Below, piece after piece: positions 1 through 5,940 of a stretch of 6,121 nucleotides of DNA. The position numbers and the translations under genes are program-made. The notes below the pieces were generated by a model that searched no databases, was not told the origin of the DNA, and was given only the letters and a program-made list of their open reading frames with translations. This stretch comes from Rudaea sp. (lineage in GTDB: Bacteria > Pseudomonadota > Gammaproteobacteria > Xanthomonadales > Rhodanobacteraceae). The DNA is taken from contig JAICYA010000133.1 in assembly GCA_025934455.1 (NCBI GenBank), positions 1-6,121 on the forward strand, in the 5' to 3' direction. Numbering within the stretch: the stretch's first letter is position 1; every line of letters begins with the position of its first letter.

Positions 1-716
1 CAGGTCAGGATGATCTGCTGCTTGCCCTCGAACAGGGCGTTGAAGGTGTGGAAGAACTCTTCCTGCGTGCGGTCCTTGCCGGCGAAGAACTGGATGTCGT
101 CGATGAGCAGCGCGTCCACGTCGCGGAAGCGGCGCTTGAAGTCGTCCATGCCCTTTTGTTGCAGCGCGCGCACCATGCCGCTGACGAATTGTTCCGAGCG
201 CAGGTACAACACGCGCGTGGCCGGATTGTTGGCACGGATAAGATTGCCGGCCGCGTGCATCAGGTGCGTCTTGCCAAGGCCGGTGCCACCATAGAGTAGC
301 AACGGGTTGTAGGCGCGGCCCGGATTCATCGCCACCTGCATCGCCGAAGCCTTGCCGAGCTGGTTGGACTTGCCTTCGACGAAGGTGTCGAAGGTGTAGT
401 GCGGATCGAGGTTGTGCTCGAAATCCTCGCTGTCGATGGACAAGGAGCGGGCAGCGGATTTTTCCGGGCGCCGATTCGCGAGGGTACCGACCTCCAGGCG
501 CAACGCCACCGGCGCGCCATGTACGTGCGCGAGCACGCGCTCGATCAGGCCCTGGAACTTCGAACGCACGAAATCCAGCGTGTAGGCGTTCGGCGCGAGC
601 AGGCGCAAGCCCTCGCCGTCCTCGCTGGCCTGCAAGGGCATCAGATACGTGTGCAGATCCTCGACGCTCAGTTCGCCTTCCAGGCGTTCCAGGCAGCGCC
701 GCCACAATTTGCTCAT
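1..716 (-). CDS. dnaA: Chromosomal replication initiator DnaA (N-terminal 238 residues, cut by window edge)
   Basis: DnaA is the AAA+ initiator that binds oriC, melts it and loads the DnaB helicase. Read leftward from ATG at 716, the frame stays open to the left edge. Residues 1-78 form domain I (starting [16 protein letters not shown]), which recruits helicase; Asp20 sits where E. coli has Glu21. Domain II is a short linker, about residues 79-101, much shorter than in E. coli. Domain III (AAA+) starts near residue 102 with [18 protein letters not shown]. It contains Walker A GGTGLGKT (143-150, Lys149) and Walker B LLIDD (203-207, Asp206-Asp207) followed by [19 protein letters not shown]. The rest of domain III and the DNA-binding domain IV lie outside the window. 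The start was chosen because domain I begins there as in relatives; no good Shine-Dalgarno sequence precedes it. It is divergent from rpmH. Confidence 0.98.
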   Translation of the reverse strand, partial: MSKLWRRCLERLEGELSVEDLHTYLMPLQASEDGEGLRLLAPNAYTLDFVRSKFQGLIERVLAHVHGAPVALRLEVGTLANRRPEKSAARSLSIDSEDFEHNLDPHYTFDTFVEGKSNQLGKASAMQVAMNPGRAYNPLLLYGGTGLGKTHLMHAAGNLIRANNPATRVLYLRSEQFVSGMVRALQQKGMDDFKRRFRDVDALLIDDIQFFAGKDRTQEEFFHTFNALFEGKQQIILT

Positions 717-738
717 GATGGAATCGGTTACCGGTGCA

Positions 739-756
739 TCCGCCGCAGCGGGCGGA
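739..756 (-). promoter_or_regulatory. Hairpin at predicted 5' end of dnaA mRNA
   Basis: A perfect 6-bp stem (TCCGCC paired with GGCGGA) encloses a 6-nt loop. The predicted dnaA transcription start falls at about 756, so the stem would be the first structure in the message, about 22 nt ahead of the start codon. The pairing is seen directly; a role in message stability or translation is inferred. No run of T follows, so it does not look like a terminator. Confidence 0.4.
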
Positions 757-762
757 CCATGG

Positions 763-791
763 AGTCTAACCTCCGGCACCGACCACGCCAA
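763..791 (-). promoter_or_regulatory. Candidate sigma-70 promoter for dnaA
   Basis: On the minus strand a -35 box TTGGCG (791-786) and a -10 box TAGACT (768-763) are separated by exactly 17 nt. Each matches the consensus at four of six positions. The predicted start of transcription is about 756, giving a leader of about 40 nt before the dnaA ATG at 716. I found no DnaA box in the intergenic region that would support classical dnaA autoregulation. The call rests on sequence match only. Confidence 0.5.
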
Positions 792-802
792 GCACGAATG
801 CA

Positions 803-832
803 TTGACGGGAGTACACTTTTACCAATAGAAT
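803..832 (+). promoter_or_regulatory. Candidate sigma-70 promoter for the rpmH-rnpA-yidC-mnmE operon
   Basis: A -35 box TTGACG (803-808, five of six) and a -10 box TAGAAT (827-832, five of six) are 18 nt apart, a strong match in such GC-rich DNA. The discriminator right after the -10 box is CCCGCT, GC-rich as in promoters of translation genes repressed during the stringent response. The predicted start is around 836-841, giving a leader of about 25 nt. The -35 box is 11 bp from the divergent dnaA -35 box. Confidence 0.65.
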
Positions 833-836
833 CCCG

Positions 837-852
837 CTCCTTTTTCCTTTTC
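837..852 (+). promoter_or_regulatory. Pyrimidine-only leader tract of rpmH
   Basis: Sixteen consecutive pyrimidines (CTCCTTTTTCCTTTTC) lie at or just after the predicted transcription start and end 12 nt before the rpmH ATG. No Shine-Dalgarno sequence is present between this tract and the start codon. U-rich single-stranded leaders are known ligands of ribosomal protein S1, so translation may start through S1; this is inference. Confidence 0.4.
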
Positions 853-864
853 AAGACCTGTGTC

Positions 865-1005
865 ATGGCCACCAAGCGCACTTTCCAACCCGGCAATCTC
901 AAGCACGCGCGCACGCACGGTTTTCGTGCGCGCATGAAGACGCGCGGCGGCCGTGCAGTCCTCAACGCGCGCCGCGCGAAGGGCCGCAAGAAACTCATCC
1001 CGTAA
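865..1005 (+). CDS. rpmH: 50S ribosomal protein L34
   Basis: L34 is a small, very basic protein that binds 23S rRNA in the large ribosomal subunit. The 46-residue product starts [13 protein letters not shown] and contains the hallmark HGFRARM (18-24) and RRAKGRKKL (36-44) segments. Its length is normal (about 44-47 residues). ATG at 865 fits family starts exactly (MATKRT). The gene follows a good promoter and a pyrimidine-rich leader but lacks a Shine-Dalgarno sequence. It is the first gene of the operon; its TAA stop overlaps the ribosome binding site of rnpA, eight nucleotides before that gene, the usual rpmH-rnpA arrangement. Confidence 0.98.
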   Translation: MATKRTFQPGNLKHARTHGFRARMKTRGGRAVLNARRAKGRKKLIP

Positions 1006-1008
1006 GGA
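1004..1008 (+). promoter_or_regulatory. Ribosome binding site deciding the GTG start of rnpA
   Basis: AAGGA overlaps the rpmH TAA stop codon and ends 5 nt before GTG at 1014. This supports GTG as the start, and suggests that ribosomes finishing rpmH help initiate rnpA. Confidence 0.7.
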
Positions 1009-1013
1009 TCGGC

Positions 1014-1376
1014 GTGGCGCTGCGCCATCCGCGAAGCGCCCGCCTGTTGCGTCCCGCGGATTTCGCGCGCCTGCGTGAATCCGGCCGTCGTCTGGGCTCG
1101 CAGCAGCTGAGCATCCAATACTGCGATCGCGACGAGCCCGGCGCCCGCCTGGGGATGGCGATATCGCGGCGCGTGTCCAAGCTCGCGGTCGCGCGCAACC
1201 GTATCCGCCGCCAGATCCGCGAAAGTTTCCGCCTGCATCGTGCCGACCTGCCTGCCTGCGACATCGTCGTGATCGCACGACCATCGGCGGTGCAACAGTC
1301 CAATGCGCAACTGCGCGCCGAACTCGAATCCCTGTGGTCGCGGCTCGCCGAGCAGGCCACTGCCATTGAACGATAG
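1014..1376 (+). CDS. rnpA: Ribonuclease P protein component
   Basis: RnpA is the protein cofactor of RNase P; it helps the catalytic RNA bind precursor tRNA and metal ions while the 5' leader is removed. The 120-residue product has the normal size. It shows the N-terminal segment [16 protein letters not shown], whose Phe17 matches the leader-binding aromatic of the family. The signature RNR motif follows ([18 protein letters not shown], Arg61-Arg69), then a C-terminal strand CDIVVIARP. It is strongly basic, as expected for an RNA-binding protein. The GTG start is supported by AAGGA 5 nt upstream. The RNA subunit gene (rnpB) is not in this window. Next downstream is yidC, without the yidD gene often found between them. 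Confidence 0.97.
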   Translation: MALRHPRSARLLRPADFARLRESGRRLGSQQLSIQYCDRDEPGARLGMAISRRVSKLAVARNRIRRQIRESFRLHRADLPACDIVVIARPSAVQQSNAQLRAELESLWSRLAEQATAIER

Positions 1377-1488
1377 GCCCGCGCCCGGCACAATGCGCGC
1401 CTCCTGAGAGTCCGCTCTTGAGCATTGGCGTTCGCAGCGCCACCTGTCTTTTGTCACGCGCGCCTGCGCCGCCAACCGGTTTGCCTTC

Positions 1489-3207
1489 ATGCCCACCACC
1501 CGTTCGTTGTTGTTCATGGCCCTCGCGTTCGTCGCGTTGCTGATGTGGCAGGCCTGGGAGCAGGATTACGGCCCGAAGCCGGCGCCGGCGCCGCCGACCC
1601 CGACTTCAGCGGCCGCACCGAATGCGACCGTGCCCAGTGCGGACGTCCCCGCGGCCACCGCGACGCCGGGTGCGGCTGCTGCTACGCCAGCCGTGCCGGA
1701 AACCGCGGCCACGACCAGCGCGTCCGCGCCGACGATCTCGGTGACGACGGACGTGCTGCACCTGACCATCGACACCCGCGGCGGCTCCATCGTGCATGCG
1801 GACCTGCTCGCCTATCCGGCGGATGCGGAGAAAAAGCACGAACCGGTGCGCCTGCTCGACGATGCCGGGACAACCTACTATGTCGCGCAATCCGGACTCG
1901 TGAGTGCTGCCGGTTCCGCCACCGCGCCGGATCACCTGGCCCTGTTCCACGCCGACAAGACCGATTACACGCTGGCGCCGGGCGCGGATGCGCTGGAAGT
2001 GCCGCTGACCTGGTCCGATGCCGCCGGCCTGAAAGTGACAAAAGTATACAGTTTCCAGCGCGGCAGCTATCTGATCGGCGCGCGCGAGGACATCGCCAAC
2101 GCCGGTACTGCGGCATGGTCCGGCAACGCCTATCGCCAGCTGCAACGCGCGGCGCCGCCGGCCGCCACCGGTTTCAACAACCCCGAACGCTACGCCTACG
2201 TCGGCGCGGCCTGGTACAGCCCCGAGCACAAGTTCAACAAGCTCGCGTTCGACAAGTTCGCCAAGGAACCGCTGACCGGCAGTTTCGCCGGCGGCTGGAC
2301 GGCGATGCTGCAGCACTACTTCTTCAGCGCCTGGATTCCCGACAAGAGCGAAATCGACACGTATTCGAGCGCGGTCGTGGATGTCGCGAACGGCGCGCCG
2401 CGCTATCTCGTGCGCGCGCTGTCGCCGTCGATCACCGTAGCGCCGGGACAATCGCGCAGCGTCGATGCGCATTTGTATATCGGCCCGACCCTGCTCGGCG
2501 AGCTTGACGCGATTTCCGATGCCGGTATCGCCAAGGGCCTGGCCCTGACCGCCGACTACGGCATGCTCACGCCGATTGCGCAGCCCCTGCACTGGATCCT
2601 GCTGCAACTGCATGCATTGGTGCGCAATTGGGGCCTGGCCATCATCCTGCTCGTGCTGCTGATCAAGCTCGTCATGTTCAAGGCCAGCGAAGCGCAATAT
2701 CGTTCCGCGGCGAAGATGAAAAAGCTCGCGCCGCGCCTGCAGGCGTTGAAGGAACGCTATGGCGACGACAAGCAGAAGCTCAGCGCCGCGACCATGGAGC
2801 TGTACCAGAAGGAGAAGATCAACCCGCTCGGCGGCTGCCTGCCGACGCTGATCCAGATTCCGGTGTTCTTCGCGCTGTACTACGTGTTGCTGGAAAGCGT
2901 GGAGTTGCGCCACGCGCCGTTCTTCGGCTGGATCCAGAACCTGTCGGCACCCGATCCGTATTACATCCTGCCGATCATCAACATGGCGGTCATGGCGGGA
3001 ACCATGTTGTTCACGCCGCCGAGTCCGGGCATGGACGCAACGCAGCAGAAGATGATGAAATTCATGCCGATCGCGTTCAGCCTGCTTTTCTTCGTGTTCC
3101 CGTCCGGCCTGGTGCTGTATTACGCGGTCAATGGCGGATTGGGATTGCTGCAGCAGTGGGTGATCAATCACCGGATGCTGGGGGCGGAGGCCCGCACGGC
3201 GCGATAA
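1489..3207 (+). CDS. yidC: Membrane protein insertase YidC (Oxa1 family)
   Basis: YidC inserts and folds inner-membrane proteins, alone or with SecYEG. The 572-residue product has the gram-negative layout. A TM helix lies at about 6-22, followed by an Ala/Pro/Thr-rich linker (about 30-81) and a periplasmic beta domain (about 82-350). The conserved core is helices near 381-397, 449-469, 490-510 and 527-558. Family signatures include [29 protein letters not shown] (444-463), ESVELR and FPSGLVLYY. Oddity: where E. coli has Arg366, in the groove that contacts substrates, this protein has Lys393, and the YPL-type segment after it reads FKA (397-399). ATG 1489 puts the N-terminal helix in the right place, but no clear Shine-Dalgarno sequence precedes it. 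A 7-nt gap separates it from mnmE, and its stop codon lies in a hairpin loop. Confidence 0.98.
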   Translation: MPTTRSLLFMALAFVALLMWQAWEQDYGPKPAPAPPTPTSAAAPNATVPSADVPAATATPGAAAATPAVPETAATTSASAPTISVTTDVLHLTIDTRGGSIVHADLLAYPADAEKKHEPVRLLDDAGTTYYVAQSGLVSAAGSATAPDHLALFHADKTDYTLAPGADALEVPLTWSDAAGLKVTKVYSFQRGSYLIGAREDIANAGTAAWSGNAYRQLQRAAPPAATGFNNPERYAYVGAAWYSPEHKFNKLAFDKFAKEPLTGSFAGGWTAMLQHYFFSAWIPDKSEIDTYSSAVVDVANGAPRYLVRALSPSITVAPGQSRSVDAHLYIGPTLLGELDAISDAGIAKGLALTADYGMLTPIAQPLHWILLQLHALVRNWGLAIILLVLLIKLVMFKASEAQYRSAAKMKKLAPRLQALKERYGDDKQKLSAATMELYQKEKINPLGGCLPTLIQIPVFFALYYVLLESVELRHAPFFGWIQNLSAPDPYYILPIINMAVMAGTMLFTPPSPGMDATQQKMMKFMPIAFSLLFFVFPSGLVLYYAVNGGLGLLQQWVINHRMLGAEARTAR

Positions 3208-3214
3208 TGCGCCG
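3197..3214 (+). promoter_or_regulatory. Hairpin enclosing the yidC stop codon, abutting the mnmE start codon
   Basis: CGGCGC and GCGCCG pair perfectly over six G-C/C-G pairs around the loop GATAAT. The TAA stop of yidC (3205-3207) is inside the loop, and the 3' arm ends at the base immediately before the mnmE ATG (3215). mnmE lacks a well-placed Shine-Dalgarno sequence; the nearest, GGAGG at 3186-3190, is 24 nt away. The structure is seen in the sequence; that it couples mnmE translation to yidC translation is inferred. Confidence 0.5.
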
Positions 3215-4558
3215 ATGGTCGACACCGATACGATTGCCGCGATCGCGACGCCACCCGGCGCGGGCGGCGTCGGCATCGTGCGCGTGTCCGGACCGCAGGC
3301 GCGCGCGATTGCCCTGGGACTGACCGGCAGAAATCCGCAACCGCGCAAAGTTTACTTTGGCGCATTCCGCGACAAGGGCCATGCAATCCTCGATCGCGGC
3401 TTGTCCATCTTCTTCACAGCGCCGAAATCCTTTACCGGCGAAGATGTGCTCGAGCTCCAGGCGCACGGTAGTCCGGTCGTCCTGAACCTGATTCTGCGGC
3501 GCGCCTGCGAACTCGGCGCGCGACCGGCGCGCGCCGGCGAGTTTTCCGAACGCGCTTTCCTAAATGGCAAGCTCGATCTGGTCCAGGCCGAAGCGGTCGC
3601 CGATCTCATCGCGGCAGGATCCGAGGCCGCCGCCCGCGCCGCCTTGCGCAGCCTTGAAGGCGATTTCTCCAGATCCGTGCATACACTGTTCGAGGCGCTG
3701 GTGAACCTGCGCGTCTGGCTCGAGGCGGCGCTCGACTTCCCCGAGGAGGAAATCGACTTCCTGAGCGCGCCGCAACTGGCCGATGGCCTGCAACGGCTGG
3801 ATGCGCAACTCGCCAACCTGCTCGCCGCCACGCGCCGCGGCGTGGTCCTGCGCGACGGCTTGCACGTCGTCATCGTTGGCCGGCCGAACGCCGGCAAGTC
3901 CAGCCTGCTCAACGCGCTGGCGCAAAGCGAACGCGCCATCGTCACCGACATCGCCGGCACCACGCGCGACGTGCTGCGCGAGACGGTCAACCTCGACGGC
4001 ATCATGCTGACGCTTGCCGACACGGCTGGCCTGCGCGACTCCGTCGACGTGGTCGAAGCCGAAGGCATGCGCCGCGCCCGCGTCGAACTCGGCCGTGCGG
4101 ATGTCGCGATCCTCGTCACCGAATCCGCGCACGTCGAATCGGATTTGGCCTTGCTCGACGTCTGCGCAACCGGGGTGACGCGTATCGTCGTGCACAACAA
4201 GATCGATCTATCCGCAGAAGCCGCGCACGCGCAAACGCAGCAGAGTGGAGAAATCCACATCAGGTTATCCGCACGCTCCGGCGCGGGCCTGGATTTGCTG
4301 CGCGAGGAATTGAAGCGCCTTGCCGGTCGAGGCGACGGCACGCAAGGCGCGTTCAGCGCGCGCGCGCGCCACGTGCAAGCGCTGGAAATCGTCACCGCGC
4401 ATCTGCAATCGGCGAAAGAACATCTCGAACACCGCACCGGCGAACTCGCCGCCGAAGAGTTGCGTCAGGCTCAGCGGGCGCTTGGCGAAATCACCGGCGA
4501 GTTCAGCAGCGACGACCTGCTGGGGAAGATTTTTACCACGTTCTGCATCGGCAAGTGA
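3215..4558 (+). CDS. mnmE: tRNA uridine-5-carboxymethylaminomethyl modification GTPase MnmE (TrmE)
   Basis: MnmE works with MnmG in the cytoplasm to modify the wobble uridine (U34) of several tRNAs, using GTP and a folate one-carbon donor. The 447-residue product is close to E. coli's 454. The N-terminal folate-binding domain starts TDTIAAIATPPGAGGVGIVR and includes ARAGEFSERAFLNGKLDL. A helical domain follows, with an inserted G domain: G1 GRPNAGKS (222-229, with Asn225 for potassium), G2/K-loop TDIAGTTRD (to 252), G3 DTAG (269-272), Glu281 matching catalytic E. coli Glu282, and G4 NKID (328-331). The C-terminal CIGK (444-447) keeps the conserved Cys. Every key motif is intact. ATG 3215 matches family starts. 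mnmG does not follow; a glutathione transferase gene does, 13 nt downstream. A (GC)7 run lies at 4356-4369. Confidence 0.98.
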   Translation: MVDTDTIAAIATPPGAGGVGIVRVSGPQARAIALGLTGRNPQPRKVYFGAFRDKGHAILDRGLSIFFTAPKSFTGEDVLELQAHGSPVVLNLILRRACELGARPARAGEFSERAFLNGKLDLVQAEAVADLIAAGSEAAARAALRSLEGDFSRSVHTLFEALVNLRVWLEAALDFPEEEIDFLSAPQLADGLQRLDAQLANLLAATRRGVVLRDGLHVVIVGRPNAGKSSLLNALAQSERAIVTDIAGTTRDVLRETVNLDGIMLTLADTAGLRDSVDVVEAEGMRRARVELGRADVAILVTESAHVESDLALLDVCATGVTRIVVHNKIDLSAEAAHAQTQQSGEIHIRLSARSGAGLDLLREELKRLAGRGDGTQGAFSARARHVQALEIVTAHLQSAKEHLEHRTGELAAEELRQAQRALGEITGEFSSDDLLGKIFTTFCIGK

Positions 4559-4562
4559 GGAG
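4558..4562 (+). promoter_or_regulatory. Ribosome binding site deciding the glutathione transferase start
   Basis: AGGAG shares its first A with the mnmE TGA stop (4556-4558) and ends 9 nt before ATG at 4572. It fixes that ATG as the start, although the frame stays open far upstream inside mnmE, and it suggests translational coupling with mnmE. Confidence 0.7.
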
Positions 4563-4571
4563 CTTCCCGAG

Positions 4572-5264
4572 ATGATCGACCTTTATTACTGGCCCACCCC
4601 CAACGGCCACAAGATCACCCTGTTCCTCGAAGAAGCCGTATTGCCGTACACGATCCGTCGCGTCGACATCGGCAAGGGCGAGCAGTTCGCGCCGGAATAC
4701 CTCGCGATCTCGCCGAACAACAAGATGCCGGCGATCGTCGATCACGATCCGCCCGGCGGGGGCGGGCCGCTGAGCGTGTTCGAGTCCGGTGCGATCCTGT
4801 TTTACCTCGCACGCAAAACCGGCAAGTTCATCGCGGCGGACCCGCGCGGCACGATGACGTGCCTGGAATGGCTGTTCTGGCAAATGGGCGGACTCGGGCC
4901 GATGACCGGCCAGTACGGCCATTTCACCACGTATGCGCTGGAAAAGATTCCCTACGCGATCGAGCGCTACACACGCGAGGCGCAGCGCCTGCTCGGCGTG
5001 CTCGACAAGCGCCTGCAAGATCGCGAGTATATTTGTGGAAACGACTACACGATCGCCGACATGGCTTGTTATCCGTGGATCGACCCCTACGCCAAGGCGC
5101 CGCTGGACTTGAGTGGATTCAACGAGGTTCGACGTTGGCGTGAGACGATTCGCGCGCGCCCGGCGACGGCGCGCGCCTGGGCACAAGGCGATTTTCGCGA
5201 GGCGCAGGGGGAAATGGACGAAGCGGAACGGGCGATTTTGTTTGGTGGAAAGACCGGCGCTTGA
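4572..5264 (+). CDS. yfcG: Nu-class glutathione S-transferase, YfcG-like disulfide-bond oxidoreductase
   Basis: The product (230 residues) closely resembles E. coli YfcG, a cytoplasmic glutathione transferase homologue with glutathione-dependent disulfide reductase activity. The thioredoxin-fold half begins MIDLYYWPTPNGHKITLFLE; Thr9 and Asn11 match the YfcG residues that contact glutathione, and there is no active-site Cys. NNKMPAIVD carries the cis-proline (Pro53), and ESGAI (from Glu71) is the glutathione-binding turn. The helical C-terminal half has LEWLFWQMGGLGPMTGQ, IPYAIERY and YTIADMACYPWI. It is about 15 residues longer than E. coli YfcG, with a charged tail ending LFGGKTGA. It sits 13 nt after mnmE, with its ribosome binding site overlapping the mnmE stop. 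It ends 1 nt from a convergent gene. The physiological substrate cannot be told from sequence. Confidence 0.92.
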   Translation: MIDLYYWPTPNGHKITLFLEEAVLPYTIRRVDIGKGEQFAPEYLAISPNNKMPAIVDHDPPGGGGPLSVFESGAILFYLARKTGKFIAADPRGTMTCLEWLFWQMGGLGPMTGQYGHFTTYALEKIPYAIERYTREAQRLLGVLDKRLQDREYICGNDYTIADMACYPWIDPYAKAPLDLSGFNEVRRWRETIRARPATARAWAQGDFREAQGEMDEAERAILFGGKTGA

Positions 5265-5265
5265 C

Positions 5266-5940
5266 TCAATGCACCCAGTGCCCGCCACGCTTGCGCGGCG
5301 TTGTGCTGGAATCGGGGGGTTCGGCGCGGCGCGCAAGCTCCGCCGGAGTCGGCGGCACTTCCGACCAGTAATGCGCCACGGCTTCGATGGCCATCGGCAA
5401 TTGTGCCAGGCACTCGTCGTATTCGGCTTCGGTCAGCGGCTCGATCTCGGCGTCGGTCTGGAACACGCCTTCCTGCACGGCCAGCGCCATGATCGGCGAC
5501 AGTAGTTCGGTCAGTCGCGAATCCACGCCCAGGCGCGCTTCCCACAGCCGCGCGCGCAGGTCGACGCCGCGCGAAAATCCTTCGCACCAGCCCTGCGCGC
5601 TCAACGCCGAACCACCGTCGTCGAGTTCGATTTCGCCGAGGATCGGTTCGTATTGTTCGGTCTCCAGTTCGTAGCCGATGCTCTCGGAAAGGCGCGCCAG
5701 CAGCTCGAGGATGCGTCGGCCTTCGTCGGCGTCGTCGAACGGATCGTGCAGCACTTCCGGCAGCCATTCCTCGGGCGGCGCGCGTTCGGGACCGATGTTC
5801 ACCGCGCTGAGCAGGCCGTGCACGCCATCGAGCAGCAGCGCGTCCTCGCCCGCATGCGCGCGCAGGAACTGGTCGAGTTCTTCCAGTTCGCCGTCGTCCA
5901 GCGTCGGCAACCATTCCGTTTCGCGGATTTCGTCAGGCAT
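5266..5940 (-). CDS. UPF0149 family protein (YecA/YgfB-like)
   Basis: The 224-residue product is an all-helical-looking protein of the UPF0149 family (E. coli YgfB and YecA). Family signs are the segment LLLDGVHGLLSAVNIGPE (35-52), PPEEWLPEV (55-63) and WCEGFSRG (118-125). The N-terminal third is strongly acidic; the C-terminal tail is proline-rich and then basic, ending RKRGGHWVH. The Cys-rich SEC-C zinc motif at the end of YecA is absent. Molecular function is unsettled; in Pseudomonas aeruginosa, YgfB is reported to modulate a transcriptional regulator (AlpA) that affects peptidoglycan amidase expression. The ATG at 5940 was chosen over an in-frame TTG at 5961 because AGGG lies 7 nt before it and the TTG would lengthen the overlap. 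Its first 8 nt overlap the end of the exonuclease III gene. Confidence 0.85.
   Translation of the reverse strand: MPDEIRETEWLPTLDDGELEELDQFLRAHAGEDALLLDGVHGLLSAVNIGPERAPPEEWLPEVLHDPFDDADEGRRILELLARLSESIGYELETEQYEPILGEIELDDGGSALSAQGWCEGFSRGVDLRARLWEARLGVDSRLTELLSPIMALAVQEGVFQTDAEIEPLTEAEYDECLAQLPMAIEAVAHYWSEVPPTPAELARRAEPPDSSTTPRKRGGHWVH

Noticed and set aside
1405..1435. Small stems in the rnpA-yidC gap (AGAG/CTCT and GGCG/CGCC) as a terminator or attenuator
   Set aside because: Stems of only four base pairs without a T tract are expected by chance in GC-rich DNA.
1425..2507. 360-codon plus-strand frame overlapping the yidC N-terminal half
   Set aside because: It is an out-of-frame shadow with Arg/Gly-rich composition; yidC in the other frame matches its family over its full length.
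1606..3348. 580-codon open frame on the minus strand antisense to yidC
   Set aside because: Its translation is low-complexity (Arg, Gln, Gly, His-rich) with no recognisable domain, and it mirrors a real, well-conserved gene. Long antisense frames are common in high-GC DNA.
4265..4273. TTATCCGCA, one base from a DnaA box
   Set aside because: It is a single copy inside conserved mnmE codons, with no cluster or AT-rich DNA nearby; chance is the simpler explanation.
3352..4437. 361-codon minus-strand frame antisense to mnmE
   Set aside because: The product is dominated by Ser, Arg and Ala without any family motif, while the plus strand encodes an intact MnmE.
4320..4571. Upstream extension of the glutathione transferase frame into mnmE
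   Set aside because: The extra residues show no homology to transferases, and AGGAG at 4558-4562 with ATG 4572 gives the exact YfcG-type N-terminus.
5283..5300. Stem-loop 19 nt past the transferase stop as an intrinsic terminator
   Set aside because: The stem is interrupted by an A-C mismatch and is followed by TTGTG rather than a T tract; it also lies inside the UPF0149 coding region.
5087..5914. 275-codon minus-strand frame overlapping the UPF0149 gene
   Set aside because: Arg/Ala-rich shadow; the frame ending at 5266 carries the UPF0149 motifs and the overlap with xth.
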